A stretch of 7,648 nucleotides of DNA, from assembly GCA_002730655.1 (NCBI GenBank), contig PCAT01000071.1:1-7648 (forward strand), in the 5' to 3' direction. The position numbers and the translations under genes are program-made. The notes beneath the pieces were generated by a model. It worked only from the letters and a program-made list of their open reading frames with translations. It had not been told where the DNA came from and ran no database searches. Source of the DNA: Balneola sp. (lineage in GTDB: Bacteria; Bacteroidota; Rhodothermia; Balneolales; Balneolaceae). Below, one piece after another: positions 1 through 6,439 of the stretch. Each line of letters starts with the position of its first letter. Positions within the stretch are counted from its first letter, which is position 1.

Positions 1-1
1 T

Positions 2-502
2 ATTCACAATGGAAAAGCAGCTATTGGTAGTGATGGACAAGCTACATTAGATAAAACGGTCATGAAGTCAACAGTAAAAAAAGTACGTAAAATTGGACAA
101 GGGTCCATACTAGCTGGCTTTGCAGGCTCTACAGCAGATGCATTTAGCCTATTTGAACGCTACGAAGAAAAGCTTAGCGAATACAATGAAAATATGCAAC
201 GCGCGGCAGTTGAATTAGCCAAAGACTGGCGTAAGGATAAATATCTACAGAAACTTGAGGCTCTTTTAGTGGTCATGAATAACAACCATGCTCTAATTAT
301 ATCAGGACAAGGAGATGTCATTGAACCGGATGATAACATAGTTTGTATTGGTAGTGGTGGAAGTTATGCTCTCTCTGCAGCCCGAGCTATGGTTAAACAT
401 TCTCCTGAACTAAGCGCACGAAATATGGTAGAAGAAGCTTTAAAAATCGCTGCTGATATTGATATATACACCAATCATAATCGTACTATTTTAGAGCTTT
501 AG
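2..502 (+). CDS. hslV: ATP-dependent protease peptidase subunit HslV (ClpQ), 5'-truncated by the window edge
   Basis: HslV is the proteolytic core of the cytoplasmic HslUV (ClpYQ) protease, a double hexamer of N-terminal-threonine peptidases opened by HslU. The reading frame is open from base 2 to the TAG at 500-502 and gives 166 visible residues. The ATG at 62 is internal: the codons before it already read the family sequence IHNGKAAIGSDGQATLDKTV. Compared with my memory of E. coli HslV (mature protein about 174 residues), only the initiator Met and about six mature residues are missing. Those include the catalytic Thr1, so activity cannot be judged here. Visible hallmarks are GSDGQAT, the TVKKVRK stretch holding the Lys33 equivalent (codon about 80-82), LAGFAGSTADAF, ELAKDWR, IISGQGDV, the IGSGGSYA loop (about 347-370) and a TNHNRTILEL tail. 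The stop lies 2 bases before hslU, so the pair is surely one operon. Family assignment is near certain. Confidence 0.97.
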   Translation: MHNGKAAIGSDGQATLDKTVMKSTVKKVRKIGQGSILAGFAGSTADAFSLFERYEEKLSEYNENMQRAAVELAKDWRKDKYLQKLEALLVVMNNNHALIISGQGDVIEPDDNIVCIGSGGSYALSAARAMVKHSPELSARNMVEEALKIAADIDIYTNHNRTILEL

Positions 503-504
503 TA

Positions 505-1929
505 ATGAACAAAATAATGCACTTAACTCCTCAACAAATAGTGGCTGAACTGGATGAGTACATCATCGGGCAAAAAGCAGCAAAACGATCAGTTGCTATA
601 GCTCTTCGAAATAGGTGGCGTAGAATGAATGCAGACCCTGATATTCGCGAAGAAATTGTACCTAATAATATACTCATGATTGGCCCAACTGGGGTAGGAA
701 AAACAGAAATTGCCAGACGTTTAGCTAAACTTGCCATGGCCCCTTTTATTAAAGTAGAAGCATCCAAATTTACCGAAGTAGGCTACGTAGGTCGTGACGT
801 AGAATCAATGGTTCGAGACTTAACTGAATTTTCGATCACAATGGTTAAAACTGAGATGCAGGAACGCGTAAAGGGAAAAGCTGCTGAGAACGCTGAAGAA
901 CGAATTTTAGATATACTTATCCCACCTCTAAATTCTAAAGGCCTTGGCTTTGGCAGAGCTAATACAGGCGATAATACTGGCGAAATAACAGCAGCAACCC
1001 TAGAAGATAATCCCCCAAATACAGGTACAGAATTGAACCAACAAACTAGAGAGCGATTCCGTCAGAAATTGAATAATGGGGAGTTAGACGATCGTAGTAT
1101 AGAAGTGGAGGTTAAAAAATCTATCTCTCCAACGATGCAGGTTTTTGGCCCAGGCGGTATCGAGGAAATGGGCATAAATTTACAAGAAATGCTTGGTAAC
1201 CTAAGCGGAAAAGGAAAAACTACTAAGAGAAAAATGAGCGTTGCCGAAGCCCGTGAAATACTAATTGATGAAGAAGCTGAAAAACTAATCAATCATGAAG
1301 ATGCTATTCAAGAGGCATTAGAACGAGTTCAAAAACAAGGAATCATATTCATAGATGAAATTGATAAGATTGCAGTATCAAAAACAGGTGGTAAAAGTGG
1401 CCCAGATGTGAGTCGGCAAGGAGTGCAACGAGATTTACTCCCAATAGTGGAAGGAAGTACGGTTAACACTAAGTACGGTTTGGTAAAAACCGACCATGTT
1501 TTATTTATAGGATCAGGTGCTTTTCATGTTGCCAAACCATCTGACTTAATTCCTGAACTTCAAGGGAGATTTCCAATCCGTGTTGAGTTGAACTCGCTAA
1601 GTGAAGGTGATTTCTATAATATTTTAAATCAACCAAAAAATGCATTAACTAAGCAATACCAAGCCATGCTTGCAACTGAAGGTGTTCATATCTCATTCAG
1701 TGACGAGGCTGTAAAAGAATTAGCGCGAATCGCAGCAGAAGTCAATGAACAAGTAGAAAATATCGGAGCAAGACGACTTCACACAATTATGTCATCTCTT
1801 TTTGATGAATTACTATTTGCAGTTCCAGATGATATAAAAGAAGGTAATATAACTATCGATAAAGACTATGTGAACCAACAACTCGAAAACTTGGTTAAAG
1901 ACAAAGACTTAAGTCAATACATACTGTAA
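505..1929 (+). CDS. hslU: ATP-dependent protease ATPase subunit HslU (ClpY)
   Basis: HslU is the AAA+ unfoldase that binds, unfolds and threads substrates into HslV. This complete 474-residue protein is longer than E. coli HslU (443). Motifs in order: an N-terminal LTPQQIVAELDEYIIGQ; Walker A GPTGVGKT (60-67); pore loop GYVG (93-96); an intermediate (I) domain from about 105 to 250; Walker B with IDEIDK (283-288); the sensor 1 region GSGAFH (336-341); ELQGRFP with the probable arginine finger R355; sensor 2 GARRLHT (421-427); and the C-terminal tail DLSQYIL, which in this family inserts into HslV to activate it. The extra length is mostly a Gly/Asn/Thr-rich stretch in the I domain (about 142-181). 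The ATG at 505 is chosen because MxxLTPQQI is the usual family start. It follows the hslV stop by 2 bases with no clear ribosome binding site, suggesting translational coupling. Confidence 0.98.
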   Translation: MNKIMHLTPQQIVAELDEYIIGQKAAKRSVAIALRNRWRRMNADPDIREEIVPNNILMIGPTGVGKTEIARRLAKLAMAPFIKVEASKFTEVGYVGRDVESMVRDLTEFSITMVKTEMQERVKGKAAENAEERILDILIPPLNSKGLGFGRANTGDNTGEITAATLEDNPPNTGTELNQQTRERFRQKLNNGELDDRSIEVEVKKSISPTMQVFGPGGIEEMGINLQEMLGNLSGKGKTTKRKMSVAEAREILIDEEAEKLINHEDAIQEALERVQKQGIIFIDEIDKIAVSKTGGKSGPDVSRQGVQRDLLPIVEGSTVNTKYGLVKTDHVLFIGSGAFHVAKPSDLIPELQGRFPIRVELNSLSEGDFYNILNQPKNALTKQYQAMLATEGVHISFSDEAVKELARIAAEVNEQVENIGARRLHTIMSSLFDELLFAVPDDIKEGNITIDKDYVNQQLENLVKDKDLSQYIL

Positions 1930-2004
1930 ACGTAATTTCTTATTTGAATTTAGATACAGTTTGTTATCATTATGCTTATTTATTCAGAAACACTTATTCA
2001 TTTT

Positions 2005-2038
2005 AAAAATATCATTCTAGAAAAATATCATTCTAGAA
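2005..2038. repeat. Perfect 16-bp tandem duplication forming a potential hairpin
   Basis: The unit AAAAATATCATTCTAG occurs twice back to back (2005-2020 and 2021-2036), with two bases of a third copy. Each unit contributes the 8-bp palindrome TTCTAGAA (2015-2022 and 2031-2038). The two palindromes can therefore pair with each other as an 8-bp stem around an 8-nt loop. It lies 23 bases before the start codon of the S41 protease gene. There is no T-tract after the stem, so it does not look like an intrinsic terminator. The repeat is read directly from the sequence; any function is unknown. Confidence 0.85.
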
Positions 2039-2061
2039 GCTGTTGATCAGAATAACCCAAT

Positions 2062-3954
2062 ATGACCTTAAAACGAATCATTGTGACTAATATATTCATC
2101 ACCCTCTTACTTACTTTTTTAAGCCTTTCTGGGCTAGACCCCGTTATTAAACCCATAGATGATCACTCCAAGAATCTAAGAAAATATGTAGAGGCTAACC
2201 AACGAATATTGCAAAATTATTTTGGTGAGCCAGACTTAAACAAAATGATGAGTAATAGTATTCGCTACATGGTTTATGAGCTAGGTGATTCTACACTAAA
2301 AATTTCAGGTACTCCTATTGACACTGCCCAGGTATTTAAATCTATCAATTCACTACGAAGTTCATATGAAACATTTGAAAAAGCCTATCTTTATATCGCA
2401 AATACAATGGATTCAGCAGACATGTATAAACTTACAGAAGAAGCTTTACGTGGTATGTTTGCCACGCTAGATCCCCATTCAGTATATATCGAACCTGAAA
2501 TTAGCGCAGCAGATCAGGAAAATTTTGCTGGGACGTTCCAGGGAATAGGTGTACAATTTAATATAATCCAAGATACTATCACTGTCGTTTCTGCAATTGC
2601 AGGGGGGCCTAGTGACCAGCTAGGTATCATTTCAGGTGACCGCATTGTTGAGATTGAAGATAGCTCAGCTATTGGCTTTGATAATGACATGGTCCAAAAA
2701 GCTTTAAGAGGTGAAAAGGGATCTAAAGTAAAAGTAGGTATAGTACGCCCAGGCGTTGATGAAATTCAATATTTTACGATTACTAGGGACGATATACCCA
2801 TTTACACTGTAGATACATCCTATTTATTAGACGAGAAATCCGGCTATATCAAAATCAATCGCTTCGCCGCTACTACTCATGATGAGTTCATGCAAGCTAT
2901 GGATAACTTAAAAGGTGAGGGTATGGAGCGACTCATTCTAGATCTTCGAGGTAATCCTGGTGGATATCTAGGTCAAGCCATTGCTATTGCAGAAGAATTT
3001 TTCCCTGCGCAAACCCCGATAGTCTCAACGGTTAGCAGGCATTCTCGCTTTAACCAATCCTATTCTTCCAGAAAAAAAGGGAGCTTTGTGAACAAACCAG
3101 TCATTGTTATAGTAAACGAAGGTTCTGCTTCTGCAAGCGAGATTGTTTCAGGTGCCATACAAGATCATGATCGTGGTTTGGTGGTAGGACGTAGAACCTT
3201 TGGTAAGGGTTTAGTTCAACAACAGTACCAATTAGTAGATACCAGTATGGTTAGAGTGACTATATCACGGTATCTAACTCCATCTGGTCGACTTATACAG
3301 AAACCATTTACTGAAGGAGGCGGCGAAGAATATGCCTATGAAATTTATCGGCGAGATGACAGCGCAAAAAACGACGCCATTGAGTTTGTAGACCATATAC
3401 CAGATTCATTAAAATTCACCACTTTCGCTGGGAGAACAATCTACGGTGGTGGTGGTATAATACCTGATTATATAATTGAAGCAGACACTTCGCGATCAGC
3501 CTACATGATCAATTTTGCATTAAGAAAAAGAGCTTCTTTCGAATTTGTTCGTAGCTATCTTGATTCTAATGGGGTAGAGTTTCGCAATAAGTGGGAGAAT
3601 AATTTTGAAGATTATAGAACTAGTTTCAGTTGGTCAAAAGGTCAACTAACAGCGTTTAAAAAACTACTCGAAGAGAAAGGTATGATTGAAAAAAAGGGCT
3701 TATCTGCACCCGAGTTCAAAAATGATTCACTCTTTATCTATCCAGGTTATTTCGATGATGTTGCATGGATGGCAGAGGGACGCATGAAGGCTGAATTAGC
3801 TAGACAGGTTTGGGGACTACCTTACTTCTATCCTATCGTAAATGATGTATTCGACTCTACCTTAGACGAAGCCAAAAAATTATGGGGTGCCGTTGATCGC
3901 TTAAGTGAATTGGCCGCTGGTACTATCCCCCTAGATAAAGCGTCTAAAATGTAG
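2062..3954 (+). CDS. Membrane-anchored C-terminal processing protease, PDZ-S41 family (CtpA/Prc-like)
   Basis: Proteases of this family cut envelope or secreted proteins near their C termini; the PDZ domain binds the free C-terminal tail. The 630-residue protein starts with a basic end and one hydrophobic segment (about 5-24), read as an uncleaved anchor or signal peptide, placing the enzyme in the periplasm. The conserved N-terminal cap motif TLDPHSVYIEPE spans 135-146. The PDZ domain runs from about 155 to 242, with a GIGVQF carboxylate-binding loop at 161-166. The S41 core follows, with LILDLRGNPGG (291-301), GSASASE (354-360) and FGKGLVQ (380-386). By the spacing known from Prc and CtpB, S357 is the nucleophile, K382 the general base and Q386 the third residue; all are present. 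A helical C-terminal region of about 150 residues (480-630) follows the core, with no sorting domain. The start has no Shine-Dalgarno sequence. The natural substrate cannot be inferred. Confidence 0.95.
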   Translation: MTLKRIIVTNIFITLLLTFLSLSGLDPVIKPIDDHSKNLRKYVEANQRILQNYFGEPDLNKMMSNSIRYMVYELGDSTLKISGTPIDTAQVFKSINSLRSSYETFEKAYLYIANTMDSADMYKLTEEALRGMFATLDPHSVYIEPEISAADQENFAGTFQGIGVQFNIIQDTITVVSAIAGGPSDQLGIISGDRIVEIEDSSAIGFDNDMVQKALRGEKGSKVKVGIVRPGVDEIQYFTITRDDIPIYTVDTSYLLDEKSGYIKINRFAATTHDEFMQAMDNLKGEGMERLILDLRGNPGGYLGQAIAIAEEFFPAQTPIVSTVSRHSRFNQSYSSRKKGSFVNKPVIVIVNEGSASASEIVSGAIQDHDRGLVVGRRTFGKGLVQQQYQLVDTSMVRVTISRYLTPSGRLIQKPFTEGGGEEYAYEIYRRDDSAKNDAIEFVDHIPDSLKFTTFAGRTIYGGGGIIPDYIIEADTSRSAYMINFALRKRASFEFVRSYLDSNGVEFRNKWENNFEDYRTSFSWSKGQLTAFKKLLEEKGMIEKKGLSAPEFKNDSLFIYPGYFDDVAWMAEGRMKAELARQVWGLPYFYPIVNDVFDSTLDEAKKLWGAVDRLSELAAGTIPLDKASKM

Positions 3955-4070
3955 TCGGTGAATACTGGTTCAACTACTGAAACCTAATGTGTGTTTTATT
4001 ATAGCTGGACCTGCTGTGATTGCTCCTCATCCACTTTCTTTAGAGAAGATGAACTAATGATTGGTGCAAC

Positions 4071-4093
4071 GGATGTAGATATAAGCTACATCC
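4071..4093. repeat. 8-bp perfect inverted repeat in the convergent spacer
   Basis: GGATGTAG (4071-4078) and CTACATCC (4086-4093) are exact reverse complements separated by 7 bases. The element sits in the 271-bp spacer (3955-4225) between the convergent protease and symporter genes, where a bidirectional terminator would be expected. However, no run of T follows the stem on either strand, and the stem is only half G/C, so intrinsic termination is doubtful. The rest of this spacer holds no gene I can support. Confidence 0.5.
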
Positions 4094-4225
4094 ATGATTG
4101 TCAATTTTATAAATCAAGTGATCGAAATGAATATTGGAAGCACTCATTTAGAGAAATGATTTGGGATAAATTTAAAGTTCTTATAATAATAAGCTATATG
4201 AGTTTAACTTTGACACCTGGTTTAA

Positions 4226-5992
4226 CTATGCGCGAGGGTATCGAATAGATTCGACCATCTCTTGTACCTCAACTGGAGGATGTGGATAAAGCATCCCTAT
4301 AATTAGGGAAACAACTAGATTAATAAGCATTCCTAAAGTTCCAATCCCTTCAGGAGAAATACCAAACCACCAATATTCTGGGGTGTTGTATTCAGGATAC
4401 ACTAGCTTGAAGAATCCAATATAGGCTAAAGTAAATAGTAGTCCGACAATCATTCCAGCAATAGCGCCCTCCCGATTCATTTTTTTATAAAAAATCCCCA
4501 GAATTATTGCCGGAAAGAATGAAGCTGCAGCAAGACCAAAGGCTATGGCAACAACTTCTGCAACAAATCCTGGAGGGTTTATACCAAAATAACCAGCCAC
4601 TAACACTGCAAAACCTGCTGAAACACGTGCAAACAACAGTTCTTTTTTATCAGATATATCTGGTTTGAATTGCTTTTTAATTAAGTCATGAGATACTGAA
4701 GTAGAAATAACTAAAAGTAAACCTGCCGCAGTCGATAAAGCTGCAGCCAAGCCTCCAGCCGCAACAAGAGCTGCAACCCAATTCGGTAGTCCTGCAATCT
4801 CAGGGTTGGCCAGCACCATAATATCTCTATCAACATAGAGCTCATTTTTCGTTGAAGTCAAGGAATTTAGTAGGGTGACCTCCCCGTATTTTCCCCTTAT
4901 TATTTTCCCATTAGCACGATTTATTTCTGGATTTCCCACTATGGCTTGACCAGGTGCATATGTAATTCGACCGTCTCCATTTTTATCTACCCAATTCAGT
5001 AGAGCCGTTTCTTCCCAAGTAGTAAACCATTTCGGCATCTCTCCATAGTATTGTTCATTTACTGTGGTAATAAGATTAGTTCTTGAAAAGACAGCAATAG
5101 CAGGTGCAGTTGTGTATAAAATGGCAATAAAAATTAATGCATAACCCACTGATATCCTTGCATCTCTAACTTTTGGAACAGTGAAAAAACGTACAATTAC
5201 ATGCGGTAGTCCTGCTGTACCTACCATTAATGCCACTGTTATAAAAAATATATCTTGCATACTTTTTTTCCCAGACGTATATGCAGCGAAGCCCAATTCA
5301 GTGTGCAATTGGTCTAATTTATCCAATAGGTAAATATCCGATCCATCTACAAGTTTAGATCCAAAGCCAAGCTGTGGTATTGGATTGCCTGTTAGCTGAG
5401 CTGAGATAAAGAATGCAGGCACCATGAAAGCAAATATTAAGACACAATACTGAGCTACCTGCGTATAGGTGATCCCTTTCATTCCACCCAAAACAGCATA
5501 CATAAATACTATAGCCATCCCTATAATTACTCCCCAAAAAATATCAACTTCAAGAAATTTTGAGAAAACTAGTCCAACACCGCGCATCTGTCCTGCCACA
5601 TAGGTAAAGGAGACAGTCAATGCACAAACCACCGCTACAGTTCGTGCTAGTTGGGAATAATAACGATCTCCTATAAAATCTGGAACGGTAAACTTGCCAA
5701 ACTTTCTTAGGTAGGGAGCCAAAGTTAAGGCTAAAAGTACATAACCCCCTGTCCAGCCCATTAAATACACTGCTCCATCATAACCCATAAAGGATATTAG
5801 TCCAGCCATCGATAAAAAACTCGCTGCTGACATCCAATCTGCTGCCGTTGCCATACCATTAGTTAATGGATTTACGGTTCCTTTAGCCACATAGAATTCC
5901 GAGGTACTCGAGGCTTTAGACCAGATTGCTATTCCTATATACAAGCTAAAGGTAATCCCTACAAAAATATATGTCCATATTTGAACACTCAT
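4226..5992 (-). CDS. VC_2705/ActP-like sodium:solute symporter, large subunit
   Basis: This 588-residue inner-membrane protein belongs to the sodium:solute symporter (SSF) family. It most resembles the branch that pairs with a DUF4212 small subunit and is related to the cation/acetate symporter ActP. About 13 hydrophobic segments are visible (near 5-24, 48-68, 74-93, 113-140, 151-170, 179-200, 247-265, 280-302, 402-432, 453-471, 476-502, 508-530, 549-569). Family stretches include GMATAADWMSAASFL (46-60), LGGMKGITYTQVAQY (168-182), GLPHVIVRFFTVP (261-273), and AAGGLAAALSTAAGLLLV (411-428), where S420/T421 sit in the helix expected to line the Na+ site. A hydrophilic insertion (303-400) carries an EF-hand-like DKNGDGRIT loop (336-344). 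With the N terminus outside, that loop would face the periplasm. The start overlaps the DUF4212 stop as ATGA. The substrate is probably acetate or another small carboxylate, but that is inference. Confidence 0.93.
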   Translation of the reverse strand: MSVQIWTYIFVGITFSLYIGIAIWSKASSTSEFYVAKGTVNPLTNGMATAADWMSAASFLSMAGLISFMGYDGAVYLMGWTGGYVLLALTLAPYLRKFGKFTVPDFIGDRYYSQLARTVAVVCALTVSFTYVAGQMRGVGLVFSKFLEVDIFWGVIIGMAIVFMYAVLGGMKGITYTQVAQYCVLIFAFMVPAFFISAQLTGNPIPQLGFGSKLVDGSDIYLLDKLDQLHTELGFAAYTSGKKSMQDIFFITVALMVGTAGLPHVIVRFFTVPKVRDARISVGYALIFIAILYTTAPAIAVFSRTNLITTVNEQYYGEMPKWFTTWEETALLNWVDKNGDGRITYAPGQAIVGNPEINRANGKIIRGKYGEVTLLNSLTSTKNELYVDRDIMVLANPEIAGLPNWVAALVAAGGLAAALSTAAGLLLVISTSVSHDLIKKQFKPDISDKKELLFARVSAGFAVLVAGYFGINPPGFVAEVVAIAFGLAAASFFPAIILGIFYKKMNREGAIAGMIVGLLFTLAYIGFFKLVYPEYNTPEYWWFGISPEGIGTLGMLINLVVSLIIGMLYPHPPVEVQEMVESIRYPRA

Positions 5993-6258
5993 GACCCTTC
6001 CTCGGTTTCCTGAACTCCAAAACGGATATCCAGCTTATTCATGAGATAGACATACACAAAAATAAGGATTACGAATATATATATAGATCCTTGTTGGGCA
6101 AACCAAAATCCCAGTTTGAACCCACCAATTTGAATGTTATTTAACACGGGAGCCCAAAGGATACCAAATCCATAGGACACAACGAACCATACTGAAATTA
6201 GAATCAGGACATACCGGATATTGATTGCCCAGTATTGTTTTAAATTGTCATCATTCAT
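5989..6258 (-). CDS. DUF4212 sodium/substrate symporter small subunit
   Basis: This 89-residue protein has two hydrophobic segments (about 14-36 and 50-74) and the typical DUF4212 layout: a short polar N terminus with QYWAINIRY (8-16), then VVSYGFGIL (26-34), GGFKLGFWFAQQGSIYIFV (45-63), and YLMNKLDIRFGV (71-82). The C terminus is short and acidic. Proteins of this family are almost always encoded just ahead of a VC_2705-type SSF symporter and are annotated as its small subunit; how it contributes to transport is not well known. Here it comes first in the operon and its TGA overlaps the symporter ATG by four bases (ATGA), so the two products are very likely made together. The start codon lacks a Shine-Dalgarno sequence but sits about 25-30 bases after the predicted transcription start. 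Family and partner assignment are secure from sequence and context together. Confidence 0.94.
   Translation of the reverse strand: MNDDNLKQYWAINIRYVLILISVWFVVSYGFGILWAPVLNNIQIGGFKLGFWFAQQGSIYIFVILIFVYVYLMNKLDIRFGVQETEEGS
5995..6003 (-). promoter_or_regulatory. Shine-Dalgarno-like site for the symporter start
   Basis: On the minus strand GAGGAAGGG precedes the symporter ATG, with GAGGA placed 6 bases from the start codon. It lies inside the last codons of the DUF4212 gene (Glu-Glu-Gly). It supports the ATG at 5990-5992 as the true start. It stands out because the other start codons in this window have no such site. The purine run could also be a by-product of the acidic protein tail. Confidence 0.5.
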
Positions 6259-6290
6259 ACAACAATTAAATTACATTAGGGGTTGTGTAG

Positions 6291-6319
6291 AGTATGCACT
6301 ATTTTTCGGTTCATTTCAA
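6291..6319 (-). promoter_or_regulatory. Predicted sigma70-like promoter of the DUF4212-symporter operon
   Basis: On the minus strand there is a -35 box TTGAAA (plus-strand 6314-6319; 5 of 6 consensus bases), an exact 17-base spacer, and a -10 box CATACT (6291-6296; 4 of 6). Transcription would begin near 6284, leaving a leader of roughly 25 bases before the DUF4212 start. Spacing and position fit well. The caution is that Bacteroidota proper use a different housekeeping promoter (TAnnTTTG type), so this depends on the host lineage. Confidence 0.45.
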
Positions 6320-6326
6320 CCCGAAA
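6304..6326. promoter_or_regulatory. Imperfect inverted repeat over the -35 box, possible operator
   Basis: TTTCGGTT (6304-6311) and AACCCGAAA (6318-6326) pair over eight positions with one bulged C and a 6-base centre. The right arm overlaps the predicted -35 hexamer of the symporter operon. Such placement would suit a transcription-factor site controlling the symporter, though chance in a short intergenic region is possible. No regulator gene is visible nearby. Confidence 0.3.
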
Positions 6327-6439
6327 CGTATTTTACTGCAAGAAACATAATGTACATAATTTAAGCTAGAGTAAAGTTTTGCTATGTAATATTAGATTCT
6401 AAAAATATTCACAAACTCAATGTCTGTAAGCCCAACCTC

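Noticed and set aside
62..502. ATG at 62 as the start of hslV
   Set aside because: The frame remains open upstream and already encodes conserved HslV residues (GSDGQATL), so the gene begins before the window.
1941..1980. Possible promoter for the S41 protease in the hslU spacer
   Set aside because: Candidate boxes (TTGAAT and TATGCT) are 21 bases apart, and the TAnnTTTG-like match has one base too many, so no promoter is supported.
4039..4196. Two short words, TTTAGAGAA (4039, 4147) and ATAAGCTA (4081, 4189), repeated with the same 108-base offset
   Set aside because: Aligning the sequence between and around them shows little identity beyond these words, so I do not call a diverged repeat.
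4202..4227. GTTTAACT direct repeat (4202-4209 and 4220-4227) at the symporter stop
   Set aside because: Only 8 bp in AT-rich sequence and one copy includes the stop codon; consistent with chance.
3991..4248. An 85-codon plus-strand open frame beginning with GTG in the convergent spacer
   Set aside because: It has no family resemblance, an unusual Cys/Ser-rich start, no ribosome binding site, and its end runs antisense into the symporter gene. It is most likely a chance open frame.
5355..5537. Minus-strand 60-codon frame inside the symporter gene, and other overlapping frames antisense to hslU and the deacetylase
   Set aside because: They are shadows of well-supported genes, with no domain resemblance of their own.
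6359..6390. Possible promoter for the deacetylase (TTTAAG, 17 bases, TATGTA)
   Set aside because: Each hexamer matches the consensus at only about three of six positions, which is expected by chance in this AT-rich region.
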